Assembly: GCA_049647265.1 (NCBI GenBank)
Contig: JBARXJ010000015.1
Span: 124,001-188,000 of the forward strand
Direction of reading: 5' to 3'
Length of the DNA stretch: 64,000 bases
From: JAAURB01 sp049647265
GTDB lineage: Bacteria; Cyanobacteriota; Cyanobacteriia; Cyanobacteriales; Microcoleaceae
Shown: piece by piece, positions 1 to 9,400 of the stretch
How positions within the stretch are numbered: position 1 is the first letter of the stretch
Layout: each line of letters starts with the position of its first letter
Notes under the pieces: model-generated
Database searches by the model: none
Told to the model about the DNA's origin: nothing
Seen by the model: only the letters and a program-made list of their open reading frames with translations
Program-made: the position numbers and the translations under genes

Positions 1-65
1 CTTTGAACCACTGAGATTAAATCCAGTCTATTTTAAGATGTATCAATTTTCTGAATTTAGTAATA

Positions 66-971
66 ATGTTAAAACCTGGGACATTGTGGGATAAACTAAG
101 ATCTCAAACAAAGTATGCCTACGAATGTGGAGCCTTACAATCGATTTCGACCGAGTATGAACGGATAGAACAAAATGGGATTCGTTTCTTTGTGCGAATT
201 ATCACCAATATCATCCGAAAAGAAGAAGCCAAACAAAAGCAACAACAAGCGGCTGAAGCGGGGGTTGAATTTGATCCTTTTTTACCTTACGAAGAAGATT
301 TATTTATCGCTGATTTATCAGAAACCCATTTGTGCTTACTGAATAAATATAATGTGGTCGATCATCATTTATTAATTGTGACTCGTGCCTTTGAAGAACA
401 AGATAATTTATTGACGTTTCCAGATTTTATTGCCCTGTGGCGCTGTTTAGTCGAAATTGATGGATTAGGTTTTTATAATGGCGGAGAAGCAGCAGGCGCA
501 AGTCAACGCCATAAACATTTACAGTTACTCCCATTTCCTTTAATTCCGGACGGTACCTCATTACCCATCGCTGACGTTTTGGCAACTGCGGATTTTGATC
601 GCGGCATTGGTACAGTGCCTAATTTCCCGTTTCAACATGGCTTAATTCGGTTAAATTGGCAAGCAAACGCCCTAGCCGAAACAATGGCTCAACAGAGTTT
701 AGAGGCTTATCATCAACTATTAAAGACTCTCAATATTAAAGGCAAACAAGGTTTGACCGGACAACAAACACAAGCTTACAATTTACTGATCACTCGAGAA
801 TGGATATTAATCGTACCGCGAAGTCAACACATCTATGAAAACATTCAAGTCAATTCTCTGGGAATTGGAGGGGCAATGTTAGTCCGTAACCGAGAACAAC
901 TCGAACATCTCAAAAAAATATCTCCCTTTAAAGTTCTAACGGGTGTAACTGTTGAAAAAACAGAGGAATAG
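66..971 (+). CDS. ATP adenylyltransferase (Ap4A phosphorylase family)
   Basis: This 301-residue soluble protein looks like the cyanobacterial Ap4A phosphorylase/ATP adenylyltransferase family, which splits diadenosine tetraphosphate into ATP and ADP and so controls nucleotide by-products of tRNA synthetases. The N-terminal part (about residues 1-175) carries the HIT-like nucleotide-binding motif RHKHLQLLPFP near residue 150, giving the H-x-H-x-Q signature. The C-terminal part holds ITREWILIVPRS near residue 240, as expected for the ATP_transf C-terminal domain. The ATG at 66 lies in TAATAATG, without a clear Shine-Dalgarno sequence. The gene stands alone and converges with the minus-strand gene that follows. 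The length fits the family, and the family assignment is by recognition, not search. Confidence 0.85.
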   Translation: MLKPGTLWDKLRSQTKYAYECGALQSISTEYERIEQNGIRFFVRIITNIIRKEEAKQKQQQAAEAGVEFDPFLPYEEDLFIADLSETHLCLLNKYNVVDHHLLIVTRAFEEQDNLLTFPDFIALWRCLVEIDGLGFYNGGEAAGASQRHKHLQLLPFPLIPDGTSLPIADVLATADFDRGIGTVPNFPFQHGLIRLNWQANALAETMAQQSLEAYHQLLKTLNIKGKQGLTGQQTQAYNLLITREWILIVPRSQHIYENIQVNSLGIGGAMLVRNREQLEHLKKISPFKVLTGVTVEKTEE

Positions 972-992
972 ATTGTTTGAACTGCCATCCTC

Positions 993-2138
993 CTAAACTT
1001 GATGAATTTGAGAAATCACCCAATCAAAAGTATCGAGTACCTGTTGTAAAGTGGACTCATCTTGCAGAGTAGACAAACTCAAAGAAAGCGTTCTGCGTTC
1101 TGTTCGACTAACGGGTAAAGACACTCCAATAGAACTAAATCGATTTCTTAATTCTACCCAAGCTTCCGGTTGCTCAAAAGGCGGTTGATAACCATAATGA
1201 CTGGAGGAGATTTCTAAACGACTGGAAATATCAACTGTAAATAACGGATGCTGTGTTCGGCTTTTAGAATAGGCAACAGCGGCAAACCCACCGTAAATAT
1301 CCCCTGTTCCCCACTGAATATCCACTTCCGGATGATGTTTAATCACCCACTGATGAATCACCTTGGCAATGTCTGCTTCATCGCGACCCCAGCGGCTTTC
1401 TAACTCGTCAAAAAATGAATCTTCATCCCAACGCCGTCGTTCACCTGTAGTGCTTAATTTCCGCTGTTGGGCTTCTGTGGTTTGACCAATTAAACGGGGA
1501 ACTAGGGTTTTTAAGCCTTCTGCACCCACATACTGTTTAATTTCTAGCGCCCAGACTTCCACCGGGTCAGTTTGTTCATTGAGAAACTCCACCATCCGCC
1601 GCAGAGGGGCCGGAATATTATCGGCCACAAACACCAGGCGAATTTTGCGGGCCTGAATATTGGTTTTAACCGTTTGCCAGAAGCGTTCTTCATTGGCTGC
1701 CGAACCCAAAAACGTCTCAAACACCTGTTCGGGGTCGCTGCCTTGTTCTCGGCAGTTGGATTCAAAATTAGCAATAATCGATTCCATCGGCCAGTAAATG
1801 GCTAAATTAGCGGCATAGTCTAACATCTGACCCACCATTTTTTGGCGAGTTTCAGCGTTTGAGGTGCGTTTAACCTCAACCAACGTTGGAATTGCTTCTT
1901 GATCCAAAAATAAATGATCCGCTGACCAACGGCCCCCCGCATCTTCTTCGACAGGAATCGTCACATCCCGCGAAATCATTAGCCATCTGCGGGTTGTACC
2001 GCGATCAATTTCATCGCCAGCCAGTAAGTTAGGATAAGTCTCTAATAACTCCTGTAATTGATCCTCGGAATCATAAGGCTGTTCCATCAGTTCAACTAAG
2101 CGATCGTCATCTTGAATCAGATAGATTCCGCCACCCAT
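993..2138 (-). CDS. PD-(D/E)XK nuclease-like protein of unknown role
   Basis: I do not recognise a named family for this 381-residue protein. Residues about 75-115 show the pattern DHLFLD, then TLVEVKR, then a helix with QMLDYAANL. This is the D...ExK core of PD-(D/E)XK nucleases such as DUF91/NucS-like proteins. The C-terminal half is a mixed alpha/beta region without an obvious motif and could be a substrate-recognition domain. There is no signal peptide or membrane segment. It sits alone between two convergent or divergent housekeeping genes, with no methyltransferase or helicase beside it, so a restriction role is not supported by context. DNA repair or defence are possible roles but only inferred. 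The start is the ATG at 2138, giving MGGGIYLI. Confidence 0.6.
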   Translation of the reverse strand: MGGGIYLIQDDDRLVELMEQPYDSEDQLQELLETYPNLLAGDEIDRGTTRRWLMISRDVTIPVEEDAGGRWSADHLFLDQEAIPTLVEVKRTSNAETRQKMVGQMLDYAANLAIYWPMESIIANFESNCREQGSDPEQVFETFLGSAANEERFWQTVKTNIQARKIRLVFVADNIPAPLRRMVEFLNEQTDPVEVWALEIKQYVGAEGLKTLVPRLIGQTTEAQQRKLSTTGERRRWDEDSFFDELESRWGRDEADIAKVIHQWVIKHHPEVDIQWGTGDIYGGFAAVAYSKSRTQHPLFTVDISSRLEISSSHYGYQPPFEQPEAWVELRNRFSSIGVSLPVSRTERRTLSLSLSTLQDESTLQQVLDTFDWVISQIHQV

Positions 2139-2184
2139 ATTTTCTCGTATTTAATGATAAATTTTTTCACGATTCCACTCAACT

Positions 2185-3048
2185 TTAAGCTTGCCATTGA
2201 CCTGTAAATACCCGTTGGGCAGGGCCGGTCATAAACACATGATTATCCGTCGTTGACCATTCTATTTGTAGACATCCCCCTGGCAATTCTACGGTAGAGC
2301 TATGAGCGCAATTGCCTGTTAATACACCCGCCACGACGGCAGCACAAGCCCCGGTTCCACAGGCGAGCGTCGCACCTGCACCGCGTTCCCATACTCGCAT
2401 TTTAATATAATCCGGTCGCACCACTTGAATAAATTCGGTATTGATTCGTTCAGGAAACGCAGGATGATGTTCAAACTTGGGGCCAATTGTGTTTAAATCA
2501 ATCGCTGCAACATCCTCAACAAAAGTAATACAGTGGGGATTACCCATGCTGACACAAGTCACCAGCCAAGACTGAATATCCACTTCCAAATTGGCATTAA
2601 TCACCTTTTCGGTTGCGGCAGCCAAGGTGGTTGGGATCTCTTGGGCGAGTAAACGGGGTTTGCCCATATCCACTTTCACCTGACCATCTGGCAGTAACTG
2701 AGGGGCAATCATCCCCGCTAAGGTACTAATTTGATAGGTTAACGGTTTATTTTGTCCTTGTCCACCTGTAATATCGTTTTCTAATTGGGCGATAAAATGA
2801 GCCAGACAACGAATGCCGTTACCACACATCTCTGGTTCAGATCCATCAGCGTTGTATATCCGCATTGTATAGTCTGTCGTAGCGGTTCCAGGTAGGGCAA
2901 AAATCACCCCATTCGCCCCAATGCCAAAATTGCGATCGCACATTTGCGCGGCTTCAGTTTGGGATAAGATGGGTTCAGATGACGCACGATTGTCAATTAG
3001 AACAAAATCATTGCCTAGACCCTGATATTTAGTAAACTCAACAACCAT
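2185..3048 (-). CDS. dapF: Diaminopimelate epimerase
   Basis: DapF interconverts LL- and meso-diaminopimelate in lysine and peptidoglycan synthesis in the cytoplasm. The 287-residue length is normal. Both active-site cysteines are visible: the first in the EMCGNGIRC motif near residue 74-80, and the second in ATLACGTGACAA near residue 230. The opening KYQGLGNDFVLIDN is the classic DapF N-terminus. The gene is divergent from hfq with only about 70 bp between the two starts, so the promoters must overlap or lie back to back. The upstream neighbour on the same strand is too far to indicate an operon. Nothing is missing or truncated. Confidence 0.95.
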   Translation of the reverse strand: MVVEFTKYQGLGNDFVLIDNRASSEPILSQTEAAQMCDRNFGIGANGVIFALPGTATTDYTMRIYNADGSEPEMCGNGIRCLAHFIAQLENDITGGQGQNKPLTYQISTLAGMIAPQLLPDGQVKVDMGKPRLLAQEIPTTLAAATEKVINANLEVDIQSWLVTCVSMGNPHCITFVEDVAAIDLNTIGPKFEHHPAFPERINTEFIQVVRPDYIKMRVWERGAGATLACGTGACAAVVAGVLTGNCAHSSTVELPGGCLQIEWSTTDNHVFMTGPAQRVFTGQWQA

Positions 3049-3120
3049 AGATTATCGGTGGCTATGCGCTTGGGTTTAATACTTTATATGCATCATACTA
3101 ACATTGGGAATGTCTCAACT

Positions 3121-3333
3121 ATGTCTGAATTTGATATTGGGTTACCGAGTATTCGTCAGATCCAAACCTATCTCAAAGAAAAACAAACCGTAGAAATTAA
3201 ACTGACTACAAATGATCTTCTAGAAGGAACTGTTTCCTGGCAAGATCAAAACTGTATTTGTATACAGGACGCTGCTCAACAGAATACCTTAGTCTGGCGA
3301 CAGACCATTGCCTATATGAAGGCTAAGACTTGA
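3121..3333 (+). CDS. hfq: Hfq (cyanobacterial type), short form
   Basis: This 70-residue Sm-like protein matches the cyanobacterial Hfq branch, which lacks most of the residues used for RNA binding in E. coli Hfq and is linked to type IV pilus function in Synechocystis. Visible features are the Sm1 strand pattern VEIKLTTNDLLEGTVSWQD and the short Sm2 strand ending WRQTIAYMK. The reading frame is open from 3058, but the extra 21 residues are not family-like. The ATG at 3121, giving MSEFDIGLPS, gives the usual 70-residue length. The stop overlaps the 3' end of the convergent antiporter gene by 11 bp. It lies head to head with dapF. Confidence 0.9.
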   Translation: MSEFDIGLPSIRQIQTYLKEKQTVEIKLTTNDLLEGTVSWQDQNCICIQDAAQQNTLVWRQTIAYMKAKT

Positions 3334-5638
3334 GCGTTTTTTTAGATTGAGCGGGCTTTTTCTTTTGTTTGGCTTGAGACTGAACAGAGGGGTGAGGAAT
3401 CAGTTCTCGACGGGCACAGTTTAAGTCATGAAACCCCCCGCAGAGTAACAAGCGATCGCCGACTTGTAAGGTAGAGTTACGACCCGGCCAGCGCAAAAAT
3501 TTACTGTCTCGGCGCAATGCCTGAACTTGTACGCCATAACGGTGGGATAAGTCAATTTCAATCAGTTTCTGACCCACTCCTGGACTATTGTCTGGGATTT
3601 TTAGCCATTGACAGGAAATGCTTTCAGCCGGGATCGTCACTTCTCCTTTTGCCATTTGATCGGCGATCGCGATATCTGCTGGATCTCCAACCAATAATAA
3701 GCGATCGGATGATTGTAAAATAATTCGAGTATTGGGATAATCAATTTGTTCTCCATTACTGCGTTGAATTGCAATCACACTCACCCCACTAAATTGACGT
3801 AGATTTGTTTCTTCGATTGTCATTCCGAGTAAAGGAGATTTTTCGGGTAAACTATACCATTTACTGTTCATTTCCTGAGCGGCTGCTTTGACTTCTTTCG
3901 CTAGTTTTTCAGCAGCAGTCTGAGGGCGAAAATCTAAATAATGACTATTACGAACTTCTTGGGTTTCTTGTTGAATTTGTAATAACGGTAAACCCGTACT
4001 CACCAGTAAATGAGTTGATAATTCTAAGCTGGCTTCAAATTCAGGCTGTACGACTTCTCGCGCTCCAAGCTGATAAAATAGTTCAATATCTTGATAGCGA
4101 TATGCCATCACTGTAATATCTAAATCTGGAGAAAACTCTAAAGATCGCTTCAAACATAAACGGGTTGACATCGGATCGGGAAGGGCGATCGCCATCGCTT
4201 GAGCGCGATCCACTCCGGCGGTTTCTAATACTCTTAAACTGGCTGCATTTCCATATAAATAAGGAATTTTAGCCGTTCGTAATTCTTGAATTGCACTTTC
4301 TGAATTATCAATTACAGTCACCGGATAGTCATGATTTTGCAATAACTGCACTAAATTTCGTCCGACTCGTCCATAACCACAAATAATAATATGATTTTGT
4401 CCCGGAAGTTCTTCAGCAATCGCCAAAGGTGCTGTACTTTGTTCTAATAAATTCATTAAAAAAGGAACAGTTTCTGCCCAAGTTAATAGCTTAGGAATCA
4501 GTTGCAAGACAAACGGTGTAATCACTAACGTTACCGCTGTTGTTCCTAAAATTAATAGATAAACAGGTCGAGCCACTAATCCTAAATTCTGTCCGGCACT
4601 GGCTAAAACAAAAGAAAATTCACCAATTTGCGCTAATCCTAATCCAGCAAGAATTGCGGTTTTCCAAGAATAACCAAATAATTTAACCAAAGGAATCACA
4701 ATTAAGCTTTTCCCGACAACGACGAGAAAAACTAAGCCTAAAATCAGTTCTAAATGTTGCCATAAAAATACTGGGTCAATTAACATCCCAACCGCTACAA
4801 AAAACAACGCTGCAAAAATATCTCGTAACGGTTCAACATAAGTTAACGTTTGATCGGCATATTCGACTTCCGATATCATTAACCCCGCAACAAATGCCCC
4901 CATTTCAATTGAAAAACCCAGATGTTCTGTTAATAGGGCAATTCCTAAACAGATGGCTACAACACCGAGTAAAAATAACTCTTGACTTTCTGTTTTTGCT
5001 AAAAATCTGAGTATAGATGGCATGAGAAAAATACCAACTACTACAGCACCGAGGGCAAATAATCCCAGTAATAAAAGGGATTTTCCGACTGCAATTCCCA
5101 TCACTTCGAGGGGTTGATCTAAAGCAGGCAAAACTGCTAACATTAACCCTAAGGCTAAATCCTGCACAACCAAAATCCCCAGCATCACTTGACCATGAGG
5201 GGTATCGGTTTCGTTACGTTCCATCAAACATTTCAACACCACCGCTGTGGAAGATAAGGATAAAATCGCCCCGAGAAAGATGCCTTGAACCGCAGAAGTT
5301 ACCCAACCAAATAAAACCGAAATTATCGCTGTCCCGGCAATGGTTAAAGCAATTTGTAAGCCGCCACCGCCTAAACTAATCTTTTTAACTTTATTCAATT
5401 CTGCAAAAGAAAATTCAACCCCTAAAGCAAATAATAAAAACGCTACACCAAATTGTGCTAAAGTTTCGACTTGAATCAGTTCTTTAATCACCCCTAACCC
5501 CGCAGGGCCCACAATCATCCCGCCTATTAGGTAACCCAGTAACGCGGGTTGTCGTAGCAAAGAAGCCAGCAAACCGCCCACAGTGGCAGCCGCTAACACT
5601 AATACTAAATCTACAATTAATCTAAAATCTTCTGGCAC
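3323..5638 (-). CDS. CPA2 cation:proton antiporter with TrkA-N and two TrkA-C domains
   Basis: This is a 771-residue inner-membrane exchanger of the monovalent cation:proton antiporter-2 family (KefB/Na-H exchanger type). Residues about 1-380 form the hydrophobic antiporter core with roughly 12 membrane segments; the GALLGYLIGGMIVGP-like start and LSSTAVVLKCL motif are typical. A Rossmann TrkA-N (RCK) domain follows around residues 410-530, with the nucleotide-binding glycines of IIICGYGRVGRNLV. Two TrkA-C-like domains occupy about 600-760, including the phrases SDRLLLVG and GDRLLLCGG. The tail is Lys-rich. The likely role is K+ or Na+ efflux gated by a nucleotide or NAD(H), inferred from the family. 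Its 3' end overlaps hfq on the other strand. Confidence 0.88.
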   Translation of the reverse strand: MPEDFRLIVDLVLVLAAATVGGLLASLLRQPALLGYLIGGMIVGPAGLGVIKELIQVETLAQFGVAFLLFALGVEFSFAELNKVKKISLGGGGLQIALTIAGTAIISVLFGWVTSAVQGIFLGAILSLSSTAVVLKCLMERNETDTPHGQVMLGILVVQDLALGLMLAVLPALDQPLEVMGIAVGKSLLLLGLFALGAVVVGIFLMPSILRFLAKTESQELFLLGVVAICLGIALLTEHLGFSIEMGAFVAGLMISEVEYADQTLTYVEPLRDIFAALFFVAVGMLIDPVFLWQHLELILGLVFLVVVGKSLIVIPLVKLFGYSWKTAILAGLGLAQIGEFSFVLASAGQNLGLVARPVYLLILGTTAVTLVITPFVLQLIPKLLTWAETVPFLMNLLEQSTAPLAIAEELPGQNHIIICGYGRVGRNLVQLLQNHDYPVTVIDNSESAIQELRTAKIPYLYGNAASLRVLETAGVDRAQAMAIALPDPMSTRLCLKRSLEFSPDLDITVMAYRYQDIELFYQLGAREVVQPEFEASLELSTHLLVSTGLPLLQIQQETQEVRNSHYLDFRPQTAAEKLAKEVKAAAQEMNSKWYSLPEKSPLLGMTIEETNLRQFSGVSVIAIQRSNGEQIDYPNTRIILQSSDRLLLVGDPADIAIADQMAKGEVTIPAESISCQWLKIPDNSPGVGQKLIEIDLSHRYGVQVQALRRDSKFLRWPGRNSTLQVGDRLLLCGGFHDLNCARRELIPHPSVQSQAKQKKKPAQSKKTLKS

Positions 5639-6497
5639 GAGTTTTGAGTCAGTTTAGCTAAAGTTTAACAATATTTCTTTACTTTAAAAGATTTATCGCG
5701 CGATGCGAATCAACTCAGGACAGAAATCCGATAACATTGAGGTATTCTTAGCCCCGAAGAGGTTTTGTGGATTAGCGATGTGGAAGTGGAGAGATATTTA
5801 AATTCCTCAGTTTCGGTAAAATTGAAAGATGAATTGTCGTTAAGTTGCTGATGGAGGAAAATAAAATTCTCCGGCATAATTCTACTTCAGTCTTTTTTCT
5901 CCCCAGTTATTAACTAAATAAACCGAATACAAAGAAGTATTGAATCTCAAGTTAAAAGTATAATTTTTAACGTTCATTTTCATCTCATCCGGTTTATAAT
6001 ATTTCATATTTTATTTGTTATAGTTATTAATTTATTCAGAAAAATATCTATTTTGTGATAGCAGACCTTTTATGTTTGTGGTACAGTGTCTTCCCAAGAG
6101 AACTCTGTTAAGTTGCCAATAAGGGATACATTTACAGAGAACATATTTAGCTTGATGTCGATTCAGAGATGACTCGTTAAACGACGAGTTCCTACCAAAG
6201 TCGCGGTATTTTTCTTCGGTAACTGGCGTATCATGTCACGTGCAGTTAGACGTTGAGAATATGAGTGGCAAAATTCCCACAACTTAATATTACAAAATTT
6301 AATACTTTCTTCAAGTATTTCACAGTATTTTGCGACCCAATGTATGACAGTGTCGGAGGTTTAGCTGTGGCTATTTATTGGCTGATTTTTTATCAGTTTA
6401 ATTAGTCTTTGTTTCATCTAATCTCAATTGGCTGTAATACTTTAACGCTAATACTGCAACAGAGTTTTGCTTCTATCGACTCAGAGGTGTACTACTC
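5639..6497. other. 859-bp gene-free stretch upstream of the giant protease gene
   Basis: No plausible reading frame is present. It must hold the promoters of the antiporter (left) and of the 2033-residue protein (right). One small hairpin is visible at 6172-6189 (arms ACTCGT/ACGAGT, 6-nt loop). The right end carries CAGAGGTG about 10 bp before the ATG at 6498, which can serve as ribosome binding site. The sequence is AT-rich, without recognisable riboswitch or repeat. Confidence 0.4.
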
Positions 6498-9400
6498 ATG
6501 TCTTTTTTCAATCAATTATTCAAGAAATCTCTATCTAAAAAACGTACTTTTCAAGAAACTTTTATCTTAGAACCTACATTAAATCCTAGTGCTATTATTG
6601 ATGTAGGAGATGAGAGTTATGACCTGACTATTATTGATATTGATTTACCCGATGAAATAGAAAGTGAAGTTGACTTAGAAGATGAAACCTTATCAGAAGG
6701 AGATTTAACCTCTGTTGAGGCTTCTAATTCTGATGAAGTGGATACAGTCGAAATTCCTTTTACTACTGATCTCGAAGAAGTGGATATTGAAGATCATGAT
6801 ATTGAGGATAACCCTAAAAATTCAGAAGATTATGAAACTAAAATAACGGACTCAAAATCGAATAGTGAATACTCAACTGATCAAGATGTAGAAATTGATT
6901 CTAAAGTCGATTCAGAAGGAGAAGAAACATCAGAAAATCTAGATGAAACTGCATCTGATAGTAACGAAAACACTGATACTTTAACTCCAGATGAAAAAAC
7001 TGTTTCTGAGTCAACTTTGCCAGGAAAATATGAGGGAGAAGAGATTGAAACAAATCCTGAAGACTCATTAGATGAATCAAAAGAAGCAGCCGAAGAATCT
7101 AATCATTCTGATACAAAAATAGACAGTGATAATGAAACCGATATTGTTGAAGAAACACCTTCATCTCCAATTAACTTTAATTCTGGTACCTTTACCGTAG
7201 GAGAAACAGGTGAAGTTCAATTTGACTATTTGTTTGATGGCGGTAAATATAGTCAAGGTGAACTTGCCATTTTTAGTTTAGAAGGAATGGAGGAATTAGA
7301 CCCAAATTCAGAAGAGTTTATTCAAGAAGCAACACGCCGTGCATTAAGTGATTCTGAACTCGGTTATGTCGTAATTTCTGATGCTAGTGAAGGTGCAAAA
7401 TTTAGCGGAGAATTAGGAGAAGAAGATTTTAATCAAGGGGAATATTTAGGAGTAAAAACCTTTAATATGAATCCTGGAGATGAATTTGCTGTCATGTTAA
7501 TTCCTAATGGGAAAGTTGAAGATGTTTTGGATAATCCTAATCTAGAAGGAAGCAATCAACCATTATTTTCCCTCTCAACTGCTAATCCTGATGATAGATT
7601 TCAATTCGGACAAATTGCAGATGTTACCGGAGATGGAAATACTTTTGTATTTGAAGATGTGCCAGCAGATGAAAGCGATCGCGATTACAATGATATGATG
7701 TTTCAAATCAGGGGTGCGACAGGAGAAGCTGTTAATTTAGATGAAGTCATTAGCGATGAAAAAGATTGGCGATCTGATGATATGGGTCAAGCATTAATTG
7801 AATATGAAATACCTTATATTACCCCAGAAGATCCTATTTTTGAACTTGAAAATGATTTATTAGATCTTGCGATAGAGTTAGAAGATTCACTCGATGATGG
7901 AGAATCTGAAACTGAGATAGAAGCTGATGAAAAAGTCTCTAATTCTGAAACTATTGATGAAATTGATGAACTTTCTGAGGATGAAGAATCACCAAACGAA
8001 GTAATAGAATCTGAGATTGATCAATCAGTTGTTGAAATTGAAGATAATTCAGAAAATTCTGTTACTGAAAACTCATCACCCGAGTTAGAAACAGTTGAAG
8101 CAGAGGAAAATATATCTGATGCTGTTACAGAAGAAACTAATGAATTAGAAGTTGTTGAAATAGAGGATAATTTAGAAAATTCTGTTGTTGAGGAATCAGA
8201 TGTTGTTGAAATAGAGGATAATTCAGAAAATTCTGTTACTGAAAACTCATTACCTGAGTTAGAAATAGTTGAACCAGAAGAAAATGTATCTGATGCCGTT
8301 ATAGAAGAAACTGATGAATCAGAAGTTGTTGAAATCGAAGAGGATAAAGAGATTCCTACGGTTCAACAAAATGAAGAATTAGTGGTTCTCGAAGCGGAGG
8401 ATAATGCTGAAAGTGAGAAGTCCCAAACTGAACCAAAAGTTATCAATAATAGTTCAGATTATCTCACTGTTGAGGAAACTGAAGACTCAGAAGTTATTCA
8501 AAATATAGATAATTCAGACACTGCTATTGTCGAGGTTTCTAAAAATAATTTAGAAACTCCCCTCGCCGAAGAATCAAATCCGGAATCAGAAAACATTGAA
8601 ATTGAATCTCCTTCAGAAACATTATCGACTGAAGAAATTCAACTGTCTGAAAATATTGAAATTGAGGATAACTTAGACAACCCTAACCTTAACGAAACTG
8701 AAGAAACAGAATTAATTGAGACCGAGAATATTTCTGAAAATTCAACTTTACCCGTTAATACAACGGAAATTGAAAATGTTGAAAATAATTTCTCGGCAAC
8801 TTCCCCAACATCTACAGTTGAATCTCCAACAGTTAATCTGGTTAATCGCTTAGAAAACCTCACCCAAAATCTTCAAAATCAAACTGTTTCAGAAACTCCA
8901 GTCAATAGTAACTTAGTTGAGCAATTAGAACAAATAACAAATCGTTTGAAAACTCAAGCCGAATTGAATCTCAATCCTCCCGTGAGTTCAACAACCTTAC
9001 AATTAATCGAAACACTAGAAACTCAATTAATCACAGAAAAAACAATTTCAGCACCCGTTGAAGCGCCTGTTAATTTTGAATTTACGACAGAAAATCAACC
9101 GCTAATTGGAATCATTGATACGGGTTTTAGCGGAGATAATCCCGATATTGACTACTCTCGAATTACTTGGGGACAAGACCATGTTGACGGCGATTCTGAC
9201 CCCACTTTAACCGCAGGAGAAGGCAACGAACACGGCACGCATATTTTAGGATTAATTGCCGCTGAACAAGATAACGGAATTGGCATCGATGGAATGAATA
9301 ATAACGCGCCAATTTGGGCCGGACGGGCGATAGGTTCGGGGAAATGGGCAGAATCTTTAATCGAATTTGTTGACGCGACCATAGAGTCTGAACAACCCAA

